Source: Diphasiastrum complanatum
Lineage: Eukaryota; Streptophyta; Lycopodiopsida; Lycopodiales; Lycopodiaceae
Length of the DNA: 64,000 nucleotides
Assembly: GCA_029204225.1 (NCBI GenBank)
Contig: CM055102.1
Span: 30,415,632-30,479,631, forward strand
Direction of reading: 5' to 3'
The notes beneath the pieces were generated by a model, which was given only the letters and a program-made list of their open reading frames with translations, did no database searches and was not told the DNA's origin. Made by a program: the position numbers and the translations under genes. Shown in pieces: positions 1 to 11,200 of the stretch. The number at the start of each line of letters is the position of its first letter. Position 1 is the first letter of the stretch.

Positions 1-590
1 TGCTGCCTCCGTCCGGTTCTTTCTCTCTGCTACCTCGTTGTGCTGTGGTGTGTAAGGCACAGTATATTGTCTTTCAATTCCTTCATGCTGGCAGAAGGTC
101 TTGAATTCTGTGCTGGTGTATTCTCCACCATTATCAAATCTCAGAACTTTGATTTGTTTTCTTGTTTGTGTTTCAGCTAGACCTTTAAAATCTTTAAAAA
201 CTATAAACAATTCAGACTTTTTTTTCAAGAAACATACAAAGGTCATGTGTGTAGTGAAGTATTGTGATCCTGATATAGATGGAATCTTCATAGGTCCACA
301 TAGGTTGTTATGTATCAGTTCAAGAACCTCATTTGCTCATAATCCTTTGAATTTGAATAGCTCACGGTGTTGCTTGCCCTTCAAACATGATTCACATAGA
401 CCGATCTTTCTGTCAGTCACATTTATGCCTTTTGCCATTTTGCTTCTTGACATTCTACAGAGTGTTCTCATGTTACAATGGCACATCCTCTTATGACACA
501 GTTCATTCTTGTTTTCTTCATCTGAGGTAACAAGAACTTGATCTACAAGATCTAAGGCATTTTCTTTACCAGTGCTTTAGAGCATTGTTG
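1..590 (-). mobile_element. Ty1/copia pol remnant: pre-integrase zinc finger and integrase core
   Basis: Read on the minus strand, about 565-1 stays in one frame and gives copia polyprotein order. First comes the pre-integrase segment with a CHKRMCHCNMRTL stretch and CESCLKGKQHR, then the integrase start LELIHNNLCGPM, then VLRFDNGGEYTSTEFKTFC and the run VPYTPQHNEVAERKNRT. D (in RFDNGGE) and the E region (AERKNRT) of the DDE core are recognisable. One in-frame TGA near 340 and the S-to-N change in the usual HSDLCGP motif show decay. The window edge cuts the element, and its inner end stops near 590 where the gypsy copy begins. Confidence 0.85.
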
Positions 591-1021
591 AAGAATCATA
601 CATGCCAAAGCCAAATGTGTCATCTCGCAAACAGTGAAATTTTTATTTAATGCAAGAGTTAACCCTCGCAAAGATTTTTAGAGTGAGATCTACCTTAGAT
701 GAAGCTCCTATAATCCTTGCAAGAGTTAGATCCCTGTAATCAGAGAGATATCAAGATTTTTTGACTGCAAAACAACTAAAGAACCCTCGCACTAGTAATC
801 CGTGCAGACTAGATCAGTGGAAAGACCTGCATCAGATTTAGCTACTATCAAAATCTCAAGATAATCAGTGCAAGGAGTAAAAAGTTATCAAGGAAAAACT
901 AACATAAGAGGCCTGAATCCTCAATACCGACCTATCATATTGATCAGATCCATCAGATCCACACTGTATCAGCAAGATCCAACTACCTTGGACTCTACCA
1001 TCGGATGAATCTGAGATCTGG

Positions 1022-3082
1022 ATGATCAGTAGCAAAAAAGATAGCGAATCAAGCACCACACTTTCCCAGAATAGCAGCTGTGCAACAAGAGGCAGAACCA
1101 AAACCGATGCCAATGGATCATGGGTCAACCCATACCTGGAGCTCTCTTGCAAGCAGTTCAGAGGGCACCTTGGATGGAGATACCTAAATACGACGAATCA
1201 TTAGATCCCATCTGCTTCCTCCAGATCTACGAGCAAGCTTGTGAAATCTACGACGATCGGACACCTACAGAGAAGTTGATGATGTTTCTCATGTCACTAG
1301 TAGTTGTGGCTCAAGATTGGTTTTTCAACTTGTCAGAGAAAGAAAAATCCACCTGGGAGGCGGTTCATCACATGTTTCAAATCAAGAAAATTCCTAGAAG
1401 ACCCGTTTCTCCTGCTCAACAAGGTCCAAATGGGAAAAAGAGAAAGGGTCAGGGACTATATTGAGCGGGTCAAACATCTACAATCCGAGTGTAGTGCAGT
1501 CCTAACTCTCGATCATGCAGTGATCATGTGGTTTCATAGCATCAGAAGAGAATTGAAACGTTGGGAGTAGTACGCTACTCTACAAGAAGCTATGGAGGAT
1601 GTCATCACGGAAGAGGATGAGGGATAGACGACGAATATCCAACCACTCATACTCCCACTCCTTCGATAGTGTCATCATCATCAAATGCTTCCACTCTATC
1701 CATAGAATTGTTGTTGGAACAAATGACAAAATTACACAAATAGCAGATGGAGCAACTTACGGCACAATTTGATCAGAAACTGAAAGCCTTATAAGGAGTT
1801 GTAGCAACAACGCCCAATCTACCGGAACAAAACCAGCTACAGTATCTCCGCCACAAAAATGTATGGTGTTCAGTATGCACACAAAATCATACAGCGAATG
1901 AGTGTCTAGTTCTAAAGCAAAATCTGAGACTGATCCAGAGATTTTGCCATTTGTGCAACGCAACATCGCACGATATGGCATTTTGCCCATTTAACCCCTG
2001 AATTGTCCAACAAAAGAGGAGTCCTTATCAGACTTCTTATCCATATCATCCAGGGGCACCAAATGCGGCAGCGAGGTATGGTGTGCCAATTAATCAATAG
2101 CGCATGGCCTTACCTGCACCACCAGGGCCAGCTAATCAACAAGTGGCCCACGTAAACTTGACAGCAGCAGAACTAGAGATGCTACTACCACCTCAAACTG
2201 AGCAGCAGCAATGGTATGGGCCGGATGAACCATATATGGACCCTGCCATAAATGAATATATTGCAGCCTATGAAGCTCAAACTCAATGTCAAGGCAGAAG
2301 AAATCATGGCTGCTACGGATGTGGCGAAGGACACAGAATTATTTTTATTATCAAAACAAAAGATAATTATTTTTATTAATCTGCTTTGTATTCATATAAT
2401 TAAAAGTTTTTAAGGGACAATATACATCCTTCTACCGGGAATGCAGTTATGGACACGGCTCAAGAACTGTCCATTAAAACCTGGGACAAGCGCGCCATTG
2501 AACTTCATTGCAATACAACAAGCAACAGTTCCAGTGGGGATGCCACCGGAAAAGCAACATTTCCATGCCCCTGTGTTAGCCATCACACGAGCATAGAATA
2601 GAATGGAAGTGGCTCTCTCACCACCACCATCGATCACTGATGACCAACCCTTAACTTCAGTGCCATATCCGAATGTGAGGGAAGAAAGGAGACAGTTTTA
2701 GAAGATACGGCATTGGGTACAAAGAGCACAAGCGGAGGAAAAAGAGCAAGAAAAGGCCAACCCTACGGAACCTCCTGCTGATGAAGAACCAGAACCACGA
2801 ATGGGCTCACCATTGCGCACTGATCAAAATGATCGATTGCATCATCATGAATCACCTTTCCACATGGTGGAGCCCGAGGAACCACGCATTGAAATGCTCA
2901 CAAGCCTGCTAGCAAGCTGTGTTAGTTTACCCCTCAGAGAATTACTATGGATTGCGCCACAAGCTAAAGGCCTTTTGGCTGAATGGGCCAAAACAGACAC
3001 GGAACCAATATTGCTAGAGCCCATATATTGTATGGGCTACAATGAGACAAGTAATGTTGTTATGTCCATGGCTAGTAAGTAA
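1022..3082 (+). pseudogene. Decayed gypsy Gag with zinc knuckles (copy 1)
   Basis: The Gag of an LTR retrotransposon coats its RNA. The reading frame shifts repeatedly: 1,120-1,464, then 1,304-1,570, then later segments to 2,340 and 2,801-3,082. Recognisable parts are the retrotransposon-gag domain (FLQIYEQACEIYDDRTP, AQDWFFNLSEKEKSTWE, RVRDYIERVKHLQSEC), then knuckles CSVCTQNHTANEC near 1,872 and CHLCNATSHDMAFC near 1,952, a Q/P-rich stretch with QQWYGPDEPYMDP, and CYGCGEGHRI near 2,315. Stops at 1,568 (TAG), 1,741 (TAG) and 1,792 (TAA) break it. Copy 2 has CAG and CAA at the last two. Confidence 0.75.
2341..2411. other. 71-bp AT-rich insertion-replacement inside gag copy 1
   Basis: Copy 2 reads ACAGAATT then 15 bases (GCAGAATGTCCCTAC) then AAGGGACAATATA. 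Copy 1 has 71 AT-rich bases in place of the 15, with flanks matching on both sides. The insert contains an imperfect palindrome around GATAATTATTTTTATT. The event removes the last Cys of the third zinc knuckle and adds a stop. Confidence 0.7.
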
Positions 3083-3085
3083 GAT

Positions 3086-6000
3086 TCAGTATACTCCAAG
3101 TCTTGGATACACGGTACTCCAGTAAATCAAGTTGTTAGTTATGCCACATCATACTGAATGTGACCTGAAAATAACTAATATCCTTGTGAGGACCAAAACA
3201 CACTAAATGGAGTTTAGACAAGGTTTGAGACAGTGTATGCATGTGTAGAGTTATCAATAGCAATTCTATAAATAGTTGGTCCATGCTTAGAACTCTATTT
3301 TAGGTGAATCTATGTATAGAGAACTTAGGGCTATGCATGGCTATGTGCCCCCATTGTGTTTTGTCTTGTAAGCAGGATCTTAGAGGGCTTCCCTTATATT
3401 GGTATCAGAGCAAGGCTTACGAAGATTGGAGAACATGAAGAAGGGCTACCTTTTGTCGAAATTTCAGATTGGATCATTGGAACTCTCTTCCAAGGTGGAT
3501 AGCAAGGGTTCAAGTGGGTGTACTATCCCAATTTCAATTTGCATGTTGCTAAGATCCATTACTCTTGGGATTCTTTGTGGTTTTATGGAGAAATGTCCTT
3601 GAAGGCCAATTTGTGAATCTTTTTTGGAACTTTTTCTTGTGTAGATCAAATCTTTGGCAAATCTGAATTCTCTAGCAAGTGTACTTTCATTTTAGGGATC
3701 ATTAATAATGAAATTAATGATGCATGCCGGTTCTTTCCAACAAATTATGATTCTAGGCAATGTTTTGGTCAAAAATGCTTGGTTTTTCATGCTTTTTGGC
3801 ACAAAATAGATACTAAGAACCAAAATCCAGCAAGATCAGACCAATTACATGATTATAAATCTGTAAATTGGTTTTAATGCGTTAGAGAAAGAGTTGTATG
3901 TCATGAATTTCCACTTTATTGTAATGAAAAAACCAGAAAATAGCCAAAAATCATCATTTTTGCTTGTTTTTTCATAAAGTTGGATAGTAGGTGGTTGTAA
4001 AACACCACGTAGAGCTTGTAAAGAGGGGACCAAAGTCTTTTGAGTTAGAACCAATAATTCCAGCAATTGAACTTGTAGGAAGTCACAAAAAGTTCAAAAA
4101 ATGACCATTTTTGGTGCTTTTTGGGGGATGGATCTCTCCAAATCCATAAGGAGATCATTTTGAAATAATTTACCGCATGATTATCATTCCTTTTTACCTT
4201 CCCAACAAGCTATCAGACCTGTAAAATGATGGCCAGTGGCTTATGCACCATTTCCATCAAATTTGAAGCTATTTTGACTTCTACAAATCAAGAAATCTTT
4301 GTTCTTAGCCTATACTGCATCTTAGGATTAGTATGAATGCTTCGTGGAAGTCTAATTGATTGTTTAAGACTGTTGGTAGCATCAATTTTGGGCTAGGATG
4401 GGTGTTTGCACATTTTTGCATGATTTTGATTTTATGACACTCTGATCTCGCACATGTGAAGCCTAGGTGGCAGGCTGATGTGCCAAGCATCTTGTTCACT
4501 TGGTCTCCCTCTGTACTGAGCTTTACAACACCCAATTTGGTGTCATGTAGCCAAAGTTATGATCATTTAAAATTTTGTAGTTTTGTGAGTAAAATTGGCA
4601 AAATTTGAAATTGCTCTGATTACATGCCAGTCATTTCTCTAATTTGTAGTATTGTGCTTGCATGGATTAGTTGCATGCTGATTCTCAGAGTGATTCTGAC
4701 ATGCATGAGAGATTTACAATTGATTTGAGTGGTCATACGCATGTGCTCTGACAGTTGGGTCACAAATCAGTGTTAATGGTTGACAAATTCCATAAAACTG
4801 AAGTTTACATAAAAAAATTTTGTAATGACATTTGTGACTAATGTAGTGTGTTTTGCATGCCAGTTTGACATTGGGTTAGTAACATAAGAAATCGGACAAT
4901 GTTTTGATTTTTTCAATTTCGATTGCCTTCTGTACTAACAATATTTTTGTCAAAATTTTTGAATTACTTAAATTAAGCAAAAATTGAGTTTTCCAAAAAA
5001 AATCAAAATTTCGGTCATTTTTTCGTTATCTATGGAATCAGTTTAGATTAGTGAATTGATTAAACTGAGTTTATCAGTCAGAATTGGTCACAGTGTTTTC
5101 ACTAAGTCTAAATTATTTCTCGGTGATAGATAAGTTAAAATTTACAGAAAGAACTGCAATGAAATTGCCGACAGGTTTTACTGTATTGTCATTCTTTTAA
5201 CTTTTGGAGTTGGGAACTCCCAGATTGAAAGCTAAAATTTGAATTTTTTTTCTTTTTTTGTTGAATTTCAATTTGGTAAAAATTTGAAATTAGTTACTTG
5301 TCTGATAGTTTTCTAATCGATGTTGATCGCTAGAAATCAGTCAAGTGAACGTTTGTGCAAGAAATCGTCAAACAATATGAAATGACCAAATTGAATGAGT
5401 GGCAATAATATTCTTTATCTAGACAGTAAATCTGACAGGATATGATTCAAAAATTACGAAAATCCTATTGGTGAGATTTTCATTCATGTAATTTCATATT
5501 CTATGTTTGGATAGGTTTTGTCAATATTAACGGAGTAATGCCAAACCGGTCAATAAAAAGAAAAAACGGTCCAATTTTATTGGAAAATCTGTAATGATAG
5601 GAACTACATAACCAATTTCATTTTCAGATAAATTCTATGGTGAATTATATTCAAAAGATCATACTAGTACGGTTTCACATACTAGTAAATGATTTTTGAT
5701 ATATCATATATTCAGCCCAGGTATAGGACGAAAATGAAATTGTTTTAGACTTTTTTCCTATAGTAATTAGTTTTTAAGCATTTACTAATGTCATTACGTC
5801 TTCTTGGTACCTTAGCTGAAATAGATTTTTAGTGAATTGAAAATTCTAAGGAGGGAAGAGTGGACATTAAAGGTAGTAAGTGTAATTGGGAAATGTATTT
5901 CGCAATTAGGATTTCGGTAATCCCTGTAAATAATTGCTTAATACTGATTATTAATTTCCTGGATAGAATTCATTCAGTTGAATTTGTAACTTGTATCTTT

Positions 6001-7860
6001 GTAACCATTGAGTTATCCACAGTTTTTGATGTTATTTGTGATGTTAAAAGTGGAATCTGATATGTAAATTACATGGGATCTGTTAGTTGACAGAATCTTG
6101 TCCCTAGATTTGATGCATCAGTGGGGGATTTGAAGCTTATTCATTAACCAGAAAAGATCAGAGTGTAATGTGGAACCATGTTAATTCTTCTATTTAAGTC
6201 ACATAATCAAATGTGGATTTGTGGTATTTATCTGATGTCATTTTGATTGGAATAGAAGTAACTTTGATCATAATTTAAGTCTGAGAGTTTTGTATTGGAA
6301 CACCTAATCTTAGTTTTAGTACTAGGATCAGAGAGAGGTTGTTTGAGTGGAATAAACTATGCTATTAAAAGAAATTGGATTGGAAAAATACTGAGAGTGA
6401 ATTTATTTGTCTCGGAGATTTTCCGGATATGTTATTTACTCATGAGAAATAGAAAATATTTTGTAGCTGAGTTACAAGATCTCAGTGAGATATGTGAGTA
6501 ACATATGTGGGTTCTGGAGGAATCTGTTAGGTAAGAATGTGTTTATGTACTGGATCATAGTGAGATTATTGTCATATGTGCAAAATTAATCAATGTATGA
6601 ATCTACTGTGTAGTCCTAGTTACTAAGGTTATCTGGTGCACTTAACCTAGTTGGCGAACATAAGCATATGATCAAGTATTGTTTTAATATATACTTGCAG
6701 AGTTAACAAATATTTGTATGGAAGATTTATGGATTAACTTATAAATGATTTGGGTAAGGATCTAAATGTGGTGTTATACTAGTTCTTCACCTAGACAATT
6801 GAGATTTCTGAATCATTGGCAATTAACTTGAGTAGTTGATTACTCCAAGCTGAAGTTAATTGGTAAAACGATCAGTGTGATGTGGATTCACCATAAACTG
6901 ATGGTTTTCATTTATATTGCTTGTAAGACGCATGATTAGTGAATATTTGGGTTCATCAATTGAAATTATGTGCATATGATATACAGTATTCTTGGGATAA
7001 AGTATTCCTTAGTTAGAGAATAGACTCAACTCATTAGTGATTGTATCTCAGAGCGCTCAATTGGATAACAAATCATAATGAATCCAAGAATAGTATCTGA
7101 ATTGATATTCAGCAGAACTTTGGATATCTAGATTTGATTCTAGATTGTAATCTAAAGTTTTGTAATTGAAGATGATTGTCATTTTTGTATGCGTTCAGTC
7201 TTTCATTACTAGTGGATTATAGAACTTGAATCTTGCACTTCAGTTAAATAACCATGTTTTGGAAGTAATCCTAAATCCAGTATTTTCTTAATGGACAGAT
7301 TTTGGAATGACTCTTACTGTGAATCTAAATATTCATGGTTGACGGATCATAAATAGATACTTAATTATAGTCAAAGGATTATGAGGAATGGTGATGATTA
7401 ATTCTTGATCTATTATTTGAGTAAGAATTCATATCAGTGTTTTGAATCTCTCTACTCCAGTATTTTATTTTGAGAACCTATGGATCTCACAGAAATTCTC
7501 ACAAGATAAGTATTTTATTTGTGGAGTATTTAATCTATCTAGTAGATGTTATTCTACTACAGTTTATGGTCTGCAGATGCTTGAGTACAGTCCTTCATTT
7601 GAATTGGATCTCCAGTTATCATATGAGACAGACAAGTCTACTAAGATGAATGAATGCTATTTTCTTGCATTTAGTGCTAGAAATAGGAGCATTTAACTCA
7701 AAAGAGTATCTGGGATACTAAGAGGTGAGTTTTAATCATTCTATATCTTAATGGTTCTCCTAGAGATTCTAATTGAATGAATTATCATATCTTAGAATTT
7801 AGATTCTAAGGATACTTGTACTTGAAAGCTTATGAATTGTCTGTCAGAGTTGTGGATACT
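3086..7860. other. Long non-coding AT-rich stretch, probably a coding-less LTR element
   Basis: No ORF above 84 codons here resembles a known protein. The only structural landmark is a copia-style primer-binding site at 3,400-3,411. About 310 bp of possible 5' LTR lies before it and more than 4 kb of open, stop-rich sequence after it. A large retrotransposon derivative without genes is one reading. I could not find a matching 3' LTR by eye. Confidence 0.35.
3400..3411 (+). promoter_or_regulatory. Putative tRNA primer-binding site (TGGTATCAGAGC)
   Basis: TGGTATCAGAGC is the classic primer-binding site of plant copia elements, complementary to the 3' end of initiator methionine tRNA. The same 12-mer occurs at 62,133 next to a real copia gag. 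No gag follows here. Confidence 0.6.
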
Positions 7861-8200
7861 TTCAGACTCTAAACTACCCCAAACCACCTCTAACACACTA
7901 AAAATAGACTAAAAACATCTAAATAACAACTAAACTAGTTAGTAGTAACTATCATTGGCAACGGCGCCACCTGTAGGGTCGTAAAAATAGCGCTCGAGTA
8001 GCCTTCCGCCTGTCAAAAGGATTAGTTCCTCTAGGATAGGTCTCTAACTATATTTAGTTGCCTAATAGTGAAGAGGGTAAAGAGAAGAGAGTTAGAGGGA
8101 GGTTACTCTTATGCTAATGCCATTTTCTAATGTAGAAACATTAAAAATGCTAAACAATGAAAATAGCGAGAATCATGGAAAGTAGCAACCTTCACAAAAA
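7861..8200 (-). mobile_element. Retroelement LTR end and leader remnant with TGGCGCC-type primer site
   Basis: On the minus strand the sequence reads ...CCCTACA-GG-TGGCGCCGTTGCC (7,969-7,957), as at the junction of a gypsy LTR ending in CA and its primer-binding site. The leader that follows, about 7,950-7,870, contains ACTAACTAGTTTAGTTG and TAGTTTAGAG and resembles 43,185-43,255 of gypsy copy 2 in the other orientation. The LTR would extend to the right. Its outer end is not visible. Confidence 0.5.
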
Positions 8201-11200
8201 AAACATTAGAAAGATAGCAAAGCACATGAGGATGCTTGATTTTTCACATCTAATAGTAATTTGCATCTAAAAGATTCTGACACAATACTGTCAAAAGCAA
8301 GCCATTCATCACAACCAAAAGTTGGCAATGGAATCTCTTCAAGCTTTCAAAACCTCCATGCATATCTCCAAAAAAAACTTGGATTCATAGAAGAATATAC
8401 CACTATCTGGAAGCTCTTTTGAAGTTCTTTCTCTGTATTGTAATTCTCCAATATCTTAATGAATGACATCCAATATAGCTGCAAGGATTGTGCTGGCTCC
8501 CACTCTCTTATGCTTGATGGATATGAATCCGCAAAAATGAAATAATTGTCTAATATATTATATGATTTTCATAAGTTTCCAAAGTAGAAAGCATAAAGAT
8601 GCAAGCAATGTGATCAACTTACAATTACATTTTCGACAATCATGAATATTAAAATCTTGTAAATTTACTTCTAAATACATATAAACATGTTGAACCAATA
8701 ATTTTGAGATTAATTGCCCTCCTAGAAAAGTTCTAAACTCGAAAGATCTTTGCTTTTCAAATATGATTTGAATGTCTTATTTGGTCTAAACATGTCTTTT
8801 GAGGATGGATGCAACGAGAAACCCAATGAATTTTTCATGTATCTTGTTGATTTCCAAATGTCAGCTTCATCTTTCTCATTGTGAAGTATCATATATTCAA
8901 TTTTGGATCTTGGTCTCCTTGCCATAGCAATTGCCACAAGTTGAGCACCAAATTCTCAAATCTATGACATTAGTTTTAGAATCAAAGTTCCATCAATTTT
9001 ATCGATGTAACCAAGTGATAGGATCACAATAACAACATATAGTTACTATGCTTATTGTCGAACTATGACCTGAACCATTGTAGTTGATAGTTTTGCACTA
9101 TATTAACTATATGGTTAAGTATTATAACTTGAGATACTATTGTCAAACTGATTAGCACGTTCAGTTTAGGCAATGCCAACCAATGGAATGCTTTCAGGCT
9201 GTCCGACGACAATTTGAAAATTTTTAAAACTTTATTTCTGTTTCTTAATTTAAATGAGCTACGTTCCGTAGATTTCATATATATGCATTGATTGGGCCAC
9301 ATGTTGAATGAAATCAAGAAAATCTAGAAGTTTATTTCTGTTTCTTAATCTAAATGAGCTACATTCCGTAGATTTCATATATATGCATTTTGATTGGGCC
9401 ACATGTCAAACAAAATTTTAAAAAAAACATCTCTACAAAGGGTCATTTTAGAGTTGATTCCTCTAATGATTTCTAGCTAATGAAGTGATGACATGTGTGG
9501 ATGACCTTCCAACAAAAGAATATACATACATACATTGAATTCACCCACATTCCTTCTCGCCAAAGCTAGAGTACTCAATTAGATTTTCAAAGCGCACTTG
9601 AAAGTGTACACGAGATACAAAACATTTCTAGATTCCATTGCACAAGTAGTTGCAAAAATTTGTAAGGTTGTACACTTTGAAATTAATCCATGGGACCATT
9701 ATTTTTCAATCTCAACATCTTACAATGGGATAACTTGACTTGGTTATTAAACCATTTAATATTGCGTGTCCTGACATACATTAGACTATATTAACCATTG
9801 CTAGTCTATAGAATAACCAATAAAATGTGCTCAATCCAATTAAAACATTGGGAACATTGCATTTTGAACTGTGTAATTAATTAGATAATAGATTTAATAA
9901 TAGCTCTAATCTTTTATAACTATGACATATAACCATGTGCATGCATGTGGGGGTGTGCATCATGTGTGTGCTTGTCGTTGCAAACAAAATAATTGCATCT
10001 CAATGCAAGGAAAATAATCGAGGCATAATATCTTGAAATTCCAAACCTACTTGGATGAATGTAGCCCTTTCTAGTTCACCGTTACAATTAGTAATAGCTT
10101 TTCAACCTTATAAATGCACTTGAGTTTCTTGGCATGAAAATACATTGACAGATCCCCCAAATGATAAGAATATTTTTGTTGATATACAGGAAAATAGGTT
10201 CAATGGCCCACCAAAAGGACTATATAACATAAACATCTAAAACCTCAGCATGATCGTTATACACCCTAACATCACATTCTATAATTATTTATGATATGCC
10301 TACATTTGGCACAACAAGAATGTTAGAACACTTGAGAACTTACAATCCACTTGAATGCTACTACACACATTATACTGTTCATTACATCTTGAACATTTTC
10401 ACCACTTGAAATCATTGAAAAAGCCTATTTTGCATCTTTATATGGCCATCCGAGGATATTTATTTCTTGTATGCACTTGAAGTGCAAGGAGGCTATCATG
10501 GGTTCTAGACTTCTAGTGCCATGGTTGAAACTCAACATAAATGAACTGAAATGATTATGCCTACCCTCCGCACGTGGGAACATGCTCCACACATGTGAGA
10601 TTTCATTATATACATGAAATTGCAAAATGATCAAGCTAGCTTTTGCCTATTCTACAAAAATTATACAACTTAATCTAAGAAAATTCTTTCATATCAAATA
10701 TTGATCTTTATTTTTACGTGATTTTCATGTTTGATTAGAAGTTGTGATTCTATTGATTTAATTTCTTATATATGTATCCACTTTCTTGTTCGCAATGGTA
10801 CCCCTCATCAATATGTCATTCAATTGTGGGTGGTGTTTCTCACATAATACAAAAACTATTTTTTGAGTGGCATAACTACCAAAACAAAATTGATGTTGAG
10901 AAGCTAAGCTCATTATTTTATTCAATGTCCTTGTTAAGTTATATACCAATCTTTTAATGCTTATATTTTGTTATTGGTTTTTTAGAGTTTCAACAAGTCA
11001 AGATCTTAGATGGATAAAATGAATAACTTTAGGCAAACACTAATAGAAATGTTTCTTGCAAGGGCCAAAAGGTTTTTTGTTTTTCAAACACAGCTTCTAC
11101 AAACAAGAAAAAAAACTTGTATCGTGATAAAATAGACGTACCTCCAATAGGTGTTCTTAATACTAAATATGAGACACTTTAAAAAAGAGTGGTGCCTTAT

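Larger units (their letters stand above)
600..3085 (+). mobile_element. Ty3/gypsy family copy 1: leader plus gag, truncated
   Basis: From about 618 this stretch aligns by eye, base for base with scattered differences, to 44,030-47,040 (copy 2 of the same family). It carries the end of the leader with AACCCTCGCA-type motifs, then the gag region. No LTR is left at its 5' side, where it abuts a copia fragment. At its 3' side coding similarity (LLWIAPQAKGLL onward) runs to about 3,082, and a stretch with a Met-type primer site follows. It is older or more decayed than copy 2. Confidence 0.8.

Noticed and set aside
101-496. 131-codon plus-strand ORF
   Set aside because: Antisense to a clear copia integrase frame on the minus strand.
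3400-3411. Part of a methionine tRNA gene
   Set aside because: Only the 12-base primer-site complement is present; no cloverleaf can be formed around it.
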